Assembly: GCA_023212645.1 (NCBI GenBank)
Contig: JALBYC010000002.1
Coordinates: forward strand, 558,001 to 622,000
Direction of reading: 5' to 3'
Length of the DNA stretch: 64,000 nt
From: Farysia itapuensis
Lineage: Eukaryota > Basidiomycota > Ustilaginomycetes > Ustilaginales > Ustilaginaceae
Below the pieces are notes generated by a model. The model was not told the DNA's origin. It saw nothing but the letters and a program-made list of their open reading frames with translations, and did not search any database. A program made the translations under genes and the position numbers. Positions 30,823 through 39,181 of this stretch are shown here, piece after piece; the first letter of the stretch is position 1; every line of letters begins with the position of its first letter.

Positions 30823-32727
30823 ATGGTGACGGAAATCGGACAAAAGGAGATCGAGATCCAGGAAGGATATGTCGGTAAGTCTTTGCGCATGCGTCACGCA
30901 AAATGAAGAAGTTCTGATTACTGACGTCTCCCCTTGCGGTAATCAGGCAATTTGACCGAGGAGCAGGAGAACAAGCTGCGAGAGCTATGGATGAAGTTCT
31001 TTGAGACTTGCGAGAACGCCGACGATGGAGATGACGCCGACGAGGCCGGTAAGAAGAAAGGCGGCGGGGGAGACCTTGGCGGCTGGGACGAGAAGAAGTC
31101 CGGCCCAGAAGGAGCTGGCATTCCCAAAGACGACAAAGCCAAAGACGAGCTCAAGGCCAAAGAGGAGCAAGCAGCGCTCGACGAACTACTCAACACCTAC
31201 GGCCCCAGCGCGCTGCGCAACACATTCTGGAAGTTTGTCAAGATGGACAACCCGGACACAGACGTGCTCAGATTCCTGCGTGCCCGAAAGTGGGATGTCT
31301 CGCGAGCATTCGCCATGATGGCAGGCTGTATGAAGTGGCGTCTCGACAACGCCGTTGAAGACCTAGCTGAAGCAGGCGATCTCGGCAACGCTTCCATTGA
31401 GAAATTCCTCGACCAACAGCGTAGTGGAAAGACCTATGCAATGGGCACCACAGACAACGAGCAGCCAATCTGCTACATTCACGTTCGAAAGCATCTCACC
31501 TGGGGTCAGCCAGGCGCTTCGATGAGCAAGTACGTCATCTACGCCATGGAGTCCTTCCGCCTGCTCATGCAGCCTCCCAACGACAAAGTCGTCCTCTTGT
31601 TCGACTTGACTGGATTCGGACTGAAAAACATGGACTGGAACTGCATTCTCTTCATCGTCAAATGCCTCGAAGCTTACTACCCTGAATCGCTCGGCACCCT
31701 CTACATCCACAACGCACCATGGATCTTTAGTGGAATCTGGAAGTTGCTCGGACCCATGCTCGACCCAGTGGTACGCAGCAAGGTCAAATTCACAAAGAAG
31801 CCCGCCGACATTGACCTGGTCCCCAAGGAGCGCCTCATGTCCAACATGGGAGGCGAAAATATTGCCGAGTTTGAATTCATCGAGCCAGAAGAAGGGGAGA
31901 ACGACAAGACCAAGGACGAAGAAGGCCGAAAGCGCACATGGGATCAGTACATGAAGTACGCCAAGGAGTACGAAAAAGTCACGCGCAAGTGGTGCGAGAC
32001 CAAGGGCAAAGACAAGGACGTGGTCAAGCAGCGTGAACTGCTCGTCAAGAAGCTGCGTGTCGCCCAGTACGAGAGCGAGCCATACTTCCGTGGTCTCACC
32101 GTCTGTCACAAGAACGGCGTCCTGGACGGCCAGGGTATCGTTACCTGGGAGTACAAGCAGAAGGATGGCGAAGTTATTCGTCACGTCGTCGGGCGCAAAG
32201 CCTGTGTTGCCACCCTCAAAAAGGAGATTGCCGAAATCGAAGATGGCGGCGATGTCAAGCAGGTCGAAGAGAAAATTGGCGGGCAAGCGGAAGCCGGTGA
32301 AATGAAGGAAGACGAGAAGAAGGAGGCTGCCGCGATTGCCATGGTTCCCGGTGCCGGCGCTGCTGCAGCCGCTGCTGCTGAAGGAGAAGACGCCCCCGCT
32401 TCGTCTGATGCCGTTCCAGTAGACGACCCAAATGACAAATTCCACGAGGCTCCAGTAGCATCCAAAGCGTCCGCTGCTAAAGCCGTCGACGGCGATACCG
32501 AAAAGGTCATCTCACACGACGAGCAAGCCGCAAAAGCCTCCGCACCCGCCAACGGCGATGCCAACGGAGACGCTAAAACTGCATCCAAGCAGGCCAGCAA
32601 CGAGAAATCCAAGCCAACCGATTACAAGACCGACGGTGACAACTCTCTCTCCAAGACCGGCAGCATCAAAGCCAAATCGTCCAAGTTCGGATCCAAGCTC
32701 AAGTCCATGGTCTCCACCTCTTCGTAG
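30823..32727 (+). CDS. Sec14/CRAL-TRIO lipid-transfer protein
   Basis: Exons 30823-30874 and 30947-32727; the intron has GTAAGT and CAG borders, is 72 nt, and contains a TTACTGAC branch-like site. Splicing gives 610 residues starting MVTEIGQK. Without exon 1 the downstream frame has only a TTG near its beginning, so the first exon is well supported. The CRAL-TRIO N-terminal helices (about 100-165, with RFLRARKWD) are followed by the lipid-binding domain (about 180-335, with ICYIHVRKH, LFDLTGFGLKNMDW and TLYIHNAPWIF segments). Members exchange phosphatidylinositol or other lipids between membranes. A C-terminal beta-rich extension (about 375-440) and an Ala/Lys/Asp-rich tail are unusual additions. 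It is not the short canonical Sec14, so I give no symbol. Confidence 0.9.
30875..30946 (+). other. Intron of the Sec14-like gene
   Basis: A 72-nt phase-1 intron with GTAAGT donor and TCAG acceptor. It joins the Gly codon across exons and restores a normal ATG-initiated N-terminus. Confidence 0.85.
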
Positions 32728-33066
32728 TATTGCCCGTCCTCCCCCCCTCACTAGCCCTTCCATTGCTCTGTTTTATTCCTTCTTTCTGCACCAATACCAG
32801 TGTTTCTTGTCTGAATTGCGCTGCGTGCCTGATAGTTCATAATTTCGTGGCTTGCTTCCCGTCGAGGTCTACATTGTGACGCACATTTGTTGTCAACAGC
32901 GCGAAATGCAGCCACTTTAAGGACAGCTTCATAAAGCATCACTCCACGTCAGTAGGTTGCCTGCAGTGGGGCCTTATAGACAGTCTCAACGCTCCCTTAG
33001 CAATCAAGTCACTCTTCTCTTTACCACAAAGCCATCATCTTCATCGCAAACCAACTTGTCGCGAAG
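32728..33066. other. Promoter region of the first small secreted protein
   Basis: A 339-bp gap. A TATA-like TTATAG at about 32974 lies some 90 bp before the ATG, and the final 60 bp are rich in C, T and A. No other feature was seen. Confidence 0.45.
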
Positions 33067-33530
33067 ATGCTTGCGCTGAAGACGATCAACGTTCTGCTTG
33101 TGCTTGCCCTGTCGGGATTCGTGGCGACGGTCCCGATTCCAACAGCGCCTTCTTTGGACGTGCTTGCAAAGACAGAATACATGCGGCTCCCACAGGAAGA
33201 CCCAAGCGACAAATACGGTCCGCTCAAGGAACTATTCCGCACAGAGGACGCCAAAGCCTCTGCGGCCAATGCTCTGCACCAAGCCCAGATCGAAGCGGAA
33301 GTCAAAACTTCCTCCTTGTGGGACAAATTCAAAAGGTGAGACGACAACTCGATATGGTTTCCGTGGACGACGGAGTGCTGATAAGGCATGCTTTTGATAA
33401 CGCAGCTTGCTGGGGCTCAGACTCAACGGCGACTACGGCTACACAAGGGTAAGTGACTGTGACGTTTTCTGTCACAAATTGCCAAAAGACTCACCACCAG
33501 TCTCGTCTACAGCTCAAAAACAATGAATGA
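33067..33530 (+). CDS. Small secreted protein, effector candidate 1
   Basis: Proposed exons 33067-33335, 33406-33448 and 33513-33530, with introns of 70 and 64 nt (GTGAG and GTAAGT donors). The product has 109 residues. A strong signal peptide (about 1-21, Leu/Val-rich core after MLALKT) precedes a mature chain of about 88 residues without cysteine. The mature part is charged and probably helical, with ...LWDKFKSLLGL across the first splice junction. If intron 2 is retained the frame stays open to 33526, giving a 129-residue form with two extra cysteines; a nearby in-frame acceptor at 33500 would add four residues. I do not recognise a family. Small secreted proteins in tandem are typical of smut effector loci, but function is unproven. 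Confidence 0.65.
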
Positions 33531-33915
33531 TCGCAAAGTCTGACCTGCTAGGCGCCAGGCACGACCTATCCCAATAACCAACATTGCCGCAGCAACTTCG
33601 CTTTTTCGGCCTTTCAGAAAGATCTTGATGCCATTTATCCTAGCCAAAAGCGCTCGCTAACTGAGTCAGCTCGTTCCTGAAGCGCAGTCGTGACGCGTGT
33701 CGATTGCTGAACGCGGTGAACCGTAATCTCATTTGATTGCTGCTGAGCTTTGCCAGCCGTTCTGGCACTGACTGAGCTTCATATGCTTCCCACGGCTCCT
33801 CAAACGCTGTTCTTAACTACACAGGAAGTAATTGACGGTGCCCTGTTCTCCTCCTATAACTCTCTGCTGATTACACCACAATTGCTGGCTCCACCGCTCC
33901 ACCGAATGAACAGCC
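33531..33915. other. Gap between the two small secreted protein genes
   Basis: A 385-bp region, presumably promoter and leader of the second gene. A CCTATAAC element near 33853 lies about 60 bp before the ATG. Nothing else was recognised. Confidence 0.45.
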
Positions 33916-34616
33916 ATGTTCGCAGACACGATGAAACTTTACTTACGATGGCGGGTACGCCTGGTTTGTCTGGTGGTAGTCGTCCAGGTGTGGGAGCTAG
34001 TTTCTTCAGCTCCGGTGGGAACGCTCGTGGTGGAATCACCCGCTACCGATGGCGTCCACAATTTGGATGAGCTTCTCAGGAATTTTGCCGCAGATCCAGT
34101 GCTTGCACAAGCAGGAGGGGGAACTGGGTTAGACGCAGCTCCTAATGCCCCGGACAGGCACTTTCGTGGCCCAGCTGTACTGGGTAGTGCACTTCAAGAC
34201 CCTCTACACTTTCCCGAGAGTACTTTCAGCTTTCTGCTGTCGGCGGCGTTGCTACACGGCCACGGTCAAGCCAGCCGCAAGGATGAAGCGCCAACGGTCA
34301 CGTTCTCCCAGAACGTGCAGAACATTCTCAAGTAAGTCTCTATCGGCCCAACTGATTCCCACCCTCGTGTAGTCTGTGAGCTGAACTATGTCTCATTAGT
34401 GTACCCTCGAGATTCAGCGACAGGGAGTTTATGCACAGGGTGGAAACGCTGCTCGAACGCATTGTCCTGCAACTCGGACGGACCGGCTCCCAACACCCAC
34501 GACCGACAACACTGCATCTTCCCTCCCGACAAACGTCCCGGACTACACTGCGAAGGTCTTGGCTGAGTAAAGCGCGGGAATTCCTGCAAAAAGTTGATCG
34601 GACCTGCTCAAAGTAA
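33916..34616 (+). CDS. Small secreted protein, effector candidate 2
   Basis: Exons 33916-34331 and 34400-34616 flank a 68-nt intron (GTAAGT donor, TTAG acceptor) and encode 210 residues. Without splicing the frame stops immediately at the donor (AAG TAA), so the intron is well supported by coding logic. The N-terminus has a signal peptide with a Val/Leu-rich core and a cut near SSA-PV. Translation could begin at the ATG at 33916 or at 33931. The mature chain has an acidic-to-neutral first half (about 30-80), a Leu-rich helix, and an Arg/Ser/Thr-rich basic C-terminus with one Cys near the end. No known domain was recognised. It lies directly after candidate 1 on the same strand but is not an obvious sequence relative. 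Confidence 0.68.
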
Positions 34617-34670
34617 CCCCTGCACGTCACAAAACAAGCGACTTGGAGATGCGCATTTTTCTGCCCCTCT

Positions 34671-34684
34671 GTGTGTGTGTGTGT
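34671..34684. repeat. Short (GT)n run
   Basis: A 14-bp GT repeat lies between the stop codons of secreted protein 2 and the convergent BAR-dehydratase gene, in likely 3' untranslated sequence. Confidence 0.7.
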
Positions 34685-34712
34685 TTGTGCGCACTTGTGT
34701 GCTGATAAAGTT

Positions 34713-37610
34713 TCAGTGCGGGGAAGGGTCCATGGGTTGATAGGCTGGTAGACCTTCCTCTGCTTCGGGTAGGGGCTGTTCGTCGCTGCTTTCCTGTAGG
34801 CCAGCGAGTCGCGAGTGTCCCGGCTGGGCTACTGAGTCGATCCCGTAGCGTTCAGACTGCTGCTGATCGCGCGCGAATCGAGCTTGGGCTGCACGTCGCT
34901 GCGCCTCATCAGCCTCTTGCTGAGCCTCCAGCTCTTTTCGCTCCCTTCCACTCAGCGTTGTCGGCAACGTCTGGGAGCTGCTACCGGAAGCGAGGGACGA
35001 AGATGGACCGGCTTGTGCCCGAGTAACCGCAGAAAACCCACCATTGTCACTGGACAATTGTGCAGAAGACAACGCGCCGGTCGAATCCACAACCCAGCTT
35101 CCCAGATACTCAATCTGCACACCTGACAGTGGCTCAAATTGCCCCTGCAGCACCTTGAGCTCCTGCACCTTCTGCAGAATCTCTGGCAGGACACGGCCAA
35201 TGTCACGGCCTGAAAAGTGCAGCTCGAAGAGGTAGCTGCACTTCCAGTTGCCACTGGGCGTCTTGCCGTCGTAGAACGCCGCCGGTCGTCGGTCAATTTT
35301 TCGAATGCGCCAGTCAGCGCTTCGGCCCAACTCGTCAACAACGTCGGACAGTACAACTCCGGTTTTCCGCGGGTCTGTCTCCAGCATCGGATCGAAGAGT
35401 CGGAGCAGCGCGCGTCCATCCAGCTCACCCATGGCGTGCGGGGCGTAAAGCTTACCAAGACCATCTGGTAGAGTGTGCGAGTTTAGCAGAGACTCGACGG
35501 GCTCGCTGGAGAGAACAAAGAACCTGGTCTGGTTGTTCTCGGCATCCTGGATCTTGGTGCGCAGCAGCTGGACACCTTGCGTACTGACCGTTGTCGGTGG
35601 ACCAATGGCAACTACAAGCGAAGAGGAGGAAAAGCCCAGCGACTCGTGCGAGTGACTGACTGAAGCTGCAGAGACGCCCGGCGCAGTGCCAGCTTCGAAC
35701 TCGAGCGCGGTGGTAGCTGCCGCCGCGGTGGATTCAACCGACTTGGTGCGCGCCTGGGGGAGATACTTGCTGAGGAAGTGAGAGCATTGACCGAGCGCCT
35801 GCTCGTGCGAAAGGACATTGGTAATGTTGGACAGTGTTTCGTCCCGGATCTGTGCGGATGGATCAGTTTCGCCCTGCAAACGGAGCAGGTGGTGATACGT
35901 GCGTGATCCACACAGGAGAGCATGCTCGATCGACAGACTCGTTTCCCCGATAACGTGCACTTTGGCGCCTTGCGAAAGATCGACGGCGTGTCGCTCTCCA
36001 TTGTCGATGCCAAGCAGTCCATCGATGGTGTCCTGTACTGGTCCGAAAGTGCTGTTCTCCACAGGTACGATCGCCATTTTGGCATTGCCAGGCGTGCCTC
36101 TGCGCACAAAGTCGATGGCTCCCGTAATGCTCTGCATGGGGATAAGGTTGATGCCTTTCGCGCCGAAGAGCTTGAGGGCTGCCTGATGGGTGTATGTGCC
36201 GGGAGGACCTAGATATGCGAGCGAGCCGGCAGAGATTGACGCTGACCGCTGCGTGGATGAGACTCGACGAGGTGCGAGCGTGCCCGACTTAGGGCCGCCA
36301 GTGCCGCTAGGAATCACACCCGTCTCGGCTACAGTGGGACCTCTGGGACTTTGATCGACCTCGCCACCTTCTCCGATAGCCGACATGGACTGATCAGCAA
36401 AAGGGTCACTGGCGATGGATGTCGGTGAGCGTGGCACAGCACCACTTGAGTTGCGAGGAGGCAAAGCAGGTGCAGGAATGACGGTCGGGCTCAAATTGAG
36501 TCTCTGATTGTTCTGAGCGCCTGCAGCTGACGAAGAGCCCAGCTGAGGACTCGATTCCGAGACGGAGCTGGAGCGTCGTTCACGCGCAGCCGGCGGAGAT
36601 GCGGGCGGCTGTTGCGGGTGAGCAGGGCTGTCCTCGAGTTCGGATCGATGAGAGATGCTGTACGACACAGTGTCGGACCTGCCCAAGCTCGAAGTGTCTG
36701 AAGGTCCAGGATCTCGAGGCAAAGTGGGAAGGACCGGATCAACTTTGTGAGCGGCAAGAGCAGGAGCGACCGCTGCACGAATCTCGGCCGTTCGTGGCGC
36801 ACCGTCCCAGAGTGGAATTTTGTCTCCACGGGCCTTGACCGTAGCTGGGAAGGTTGACATGTCAGTTGGAATATCGTTCGAGAGTAGCTTGCCGTAGCGA
36901 GCAACGAGGGCAAGCTTCTCACCAAGCTCGATGAGACTGTCAAACATGGCTCCATACCCGTCTTTGACACTCTCACGTTTGAGTTTGCTGAGCGAATCTT
37001 CGTCAGCTTGATCTTGATGAACGAGATCCCGAAGCTGCTTTTCTACCTCAGTAGCACGATTCGCGCCGCTTGCCTTGGCACGCTCAGGGACAAGGGCATG
37101 GAGCTCTTTCTTGAGCTTGTTGCGATTGAGGCGACGTGCGCTGAGCTCCATCTCGGCCTTTTCAAAGTGCTTTAGTTTGGACCTGGCCTGCTCTGATCTT
37201 TGGCTGTGTGCCACCTCGAGCTGTCCAATTTCGTGCCAGATGTAAGCCAATCGGTCGGTGACATCGACGAGCATCTCATCTCCTACGCTGTCTTCGCGGT
37301 TCTCGGGAAGATGAGATTGGCCCCAGTTGAACGTAGCTTTGGCCAGATTCTTCGACTCACGACCGGCGGCTTCATGGTCTATGTTCAAGCTTTTGACGGC
37401 CTGACTGAGCAGATGGAACTGGCGATTGGCCTCGTAACGGGGATCGACCGAGGCAATTCCCTGCCGCAAAAGGTGAGGTACTGAGCCAGTGTAGCTGAAA
37501 GTGGAGCCTGATTGCGAAGTGTTGTTTTTGCTGGCTCCAGAGGCATGAGCTTGGAGCTGCTGAGCTGCAGCCTCAGCGCGCTCCCTCGCCTTTGAGAAGA
37601 AGGAAGCCAT
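34713..37610 (-). CDS. Fusion: Pil1/Lsp1-type BAR domain + prephenate dehydratase-ACT
   Basis: One uninterrupted frame of 965 residues. Residues about 40-250 resemble the eisosome proteins Pil1/Lsp1: a FSYTGSVPHLLRQGI start, a DVTDRLAYIWHEIGQLE helix and a FDSLIELGEKLALVARYGK end. A disordered Ser/Pro linker spans about 251-460. Residues 464-700 form a prephenate dehydratase: LAYLGPPGTYTHQAA, VPVENSTFGPVQDTID, SHEQALGQC and the catalytic TRF motif at Thr695-Phe697. An ACT regulatory domain follows (about 745-840), with GVVLSDVV and IDRRPA at the places of the family's GALV and ESRP phenylalanine-binding motifs. Prephenate dehydratase makes phenylpyruvate for phenylalanine synthesis (Pha2 in yeast). 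No stop or frameshift separates the two halves. The fusion suggests an enzyme tethered to the plasma membrane, which is inference. Confidence 0.85.
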   Translation of the reverse strand: MASFFSKARERAEAAAQQLQAHASGASKNNTSQSGSTFSYTGSVPHLLRQGIASVDPRYEANRQFHLLSQAVKSLNIDHEAAGRESKNLAKATFNWGQSHLPENREDSVGDEMLVDVTDRLAYIWHEIGQLEVAHSQRSEQARSKLKHFEKAEMELSARRLNRNKLKKELHALVPERAKASGANRATEVEKQLRDLVHQDQADEDSLSKLKRESVKDGYGAMFDSLIELGEKLALVARYGKLLSNDIPTDMSTFPATVKARGDKIPLWDGAPRTAEIRAAVAPALAAHKVDPVLPTLPRDPGPSDTSSLGRSDTVSYSISHRSELEDSPAHPQQPPASPPAARERRSSSVSESSPQLGSSSAAGAQNNQRLNLSPTVIPAPALPPRNSSGAVPRSPTSIASDPFADQSMSAIGEGGEVDQSPRGPTVAETGVIPSGTGGPKSGTLAPRRVSSTQRSASISAGSLAYLGPPGTYTHQAALKLFGAKGINLIPMQSITGAIDFVRRGTPGNAKMAIVPVENSTFGPVQDTIDGLLGIDNGERHAVDLSQGAKVHVIGETSLSIEHALLCGSRTYHHLLRLQGETDPSAQIRDETLSNITNVLSHEQALGQCSHFLSKYLPQARTKSVESTAAAATTALEFEAGTAPGVSAASVSHSHESLGFSSSSLVVAIGPPTTVSTQGVQLLRTKIQDAENNQTRFFVLSSEPVESLLNSHTLPDGLGKLYAPHAMGELDGRALLRLFDPMLETDPRKTGVVLSDVVDELGRSADWRIRKIDRRPAAFYDGKTPSGNWKCSYLFELHFSGRDIGRVLPEILQKVQELKVLQGQFEPLSGVQIEYLGSWVVDSTGALSSAQLSSDNGGFSAVTRAQAGPSSSLASGSSSQTLPTTLSGRERKELEAQQEADEAQRRAAQARFARDQQQSERYGIDSVAQPGHSRLAGLQESSDEQPLPEAEEGLPAYQPMDPSPH

Positions 37611-37805
37611 AGCAGAATAGCAATGGTGGGAGCAGGAAATGAAGTTGGTGGCTTCGGAAGACCAAAATATTTTGGGATCTGTGCGCGACGTCTAGGCCTG
37701 AGCTGAGTTTGAGCTTAAATTCACACACACGCACACTTGTGACTCTGATCATGTGGTTGTCTAGTGGTACATTCAGGATTGTGCGACGGGCAGTTTAGCT
37801 GTAGC

Positions 37806-38954
37806 TTAGTTTGCAGTGTCCATTGCATCTGACGAGGTCTCGGAGCGGTCATCGTCCCTGTCGTCTTCTATTGTGTTTGCCTGAAGTGAGAACTGTTGGA
37901 TCAGTGCTTGTGCAAGACGGGATGCCTGCACGCTGCCGATTTGCACAGCCTCGCTGATACGCTTGTAGGGGATTTCCTGAACACCGTCCATACGGACAGC
38001 CAGGACGTTGGCCGACTGCGATGCAAGCACCTGGACACGGGCCGACAGACATGCCTCTTCGTCCACATTCGCGTCCAGCACGTAGCTCTCTGGAAGAATG
38101 TTGACAGTGATGCACAACGGCAGGTCTTGACGTCCAGTGAGCAAGGTCCCGTCTTGGCTACTGTTGTGTAGCTCAAAGTCTACCACTTTGGAGCTAGATG
38201 CTGATGCTGGACCTCTGCGCTTCTGAAGTTGAGCCGATGCGGTCTTTGGCTTCTTTTTCAGTAAACCCTTGATACCCATTTGATCCAAGTCACCTTGCGC
38301 ATTCGAAAAGGCCCCCTCGGCAACGTTGCCCGACGCATCGAGTGTGGCCGGTGCCTCGAAAGCTACACCTCTGGTCGTCGGTATACGCGTGTTGTACAAC
38401 GCCGAAAAGATGGAAGCAAACGCGGCGTCGAACAGGTTGCCTCCCGCTAACGAGTTGACCAAAAGATCGATATACACGGTCCAGTATTTTGCGTTGTCTA
38501 TAATGACGAGCTGCCGCAAGGGTATGGGAGAAGATCTTGAAGAGAAGACGGAACTGACCATTGACGAGAGAGATACGGTCAGCGTCTCTAAAATCTTGTT
38601 GTCAATGGAATGAACCAAAGACTGGGAGTAGTCTACAGAACACTTGATGCGGCCCATTGATTTTGACTCTCCGGCTTGCTCCTGCTCGTCTTGCGTCTGA
38701 AAATCACCACCTCCTTCCTCATCGTCCTCGTCATCTTCTCCAAAGCTGCTGACTTCAGCCTTGATGCCACAGTAGATCTCTGTCCCACCTAGGTTGACCT
38801 GTGCTGAGCCATTGGCCTGAGATGCAATAGCCGTGTCGATGTCCAGCGGGCGAAACGCAAGCAATGACCGACCATCTTGTCTTTGTGGTGGATCGGAGAT
38901 AAGTCCGCGCAGAAAGAAGTCAGCCTGCGACTTGGACAGTACTTGTGGGGCCAT
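37806..38954 (-). CDS. rrp42: Exosome core subunit Rrp42 (RNase PH-like)
   Basis: Structural subunit of the nine-protein RNA exosome ring, acting in 3'-5' RNA processing and decay in nucleus and cytoplasm. The 382-residue single-exon protein has the RNase PH fold. The N-terminal QDGRSLLAFRPLDI and ANGSAQVNLGGTEIYCGIKAEV segments, and the VYIDLLVNSLAGGNLFDAAF segment, match Rrp42/EXOSC7 rather than Rrp43 or Rrp45. Eukaryotic members have lost phosphorolytic activity. An acidic insertion (about 75-95) and a Lys-rich loop (about 230-255) enlarge it compared with yeast. It is divergent from the condensin gene across 227 bp. Confidence 0.87.
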   Translation of the reverse strand: MAPQVLSKSQADFFLRGLISDPPQRQDGRSLLAFRPLDIDTAIASQANGSAQVNLGGTEIYCGIKAEVSSFGEDDEDDEEGGGDFQTQDEQEQAGESKSMGRIKCSVDYSQSLVHSIDNKILETLTVSLSSMVSSVFSSRSSPIPLRQLVIIDNAKYWTVYIDLLVNSLAGGNLFDAAFASIFSALYNTRIPTTRGVAFEAPATLDASGNVAEGAFSNAQGDLDQMGIKGLLKKKPKTASAQLQKRRGPASASSSKVVDFELHNSSQDGTLLTGRQDLPLCITVNILPESYVLDANVDEEACLSARVQVLASQSANVLAVRMDGVQEIPYKRISEAVQIGSVQASRLAQALIQQFSLQANTIEDDRDDDRSETSSDAMDTAN

Positions 38955-39181
38955 GACTGGACGGGGTCAGGGAAGCATGCAACATTTGTTCGCAGCAATC
39001 GGGCAGCAGAAAAAATGTGTGTAAATTCCGACTTCCGTGCTGCAAGTGGAGGCACGTGACTTTCCCTGAGCAACACTACGTTGCGCTCGATTTGGGACGC
39101 GTCAAAATCAGGCCGGAGCGCCAAAATAACACTCGCGAATCACCACCACCACCAGCTTGCACCGAGGTTCGCTTCTCAACC
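38955..39181. promoter_or_regulatory. Short bidirectional promoter, rrp42 / ycg1
   Basis: Only 227 bp separate the two divergent ATGs, so both promoters must share this space. The ycg1 frame is open through part of it but only from a GTG at 39017. Confidence 0.65.

Noticed and set aside
31363..32445. 360-codon frame antisense to the Sec14-like gene
   Set aside because: It is a mirror of a highly expressed-looking coding frame; the Sec14 frame has clear domain sequence, and the antisense peptide has none.
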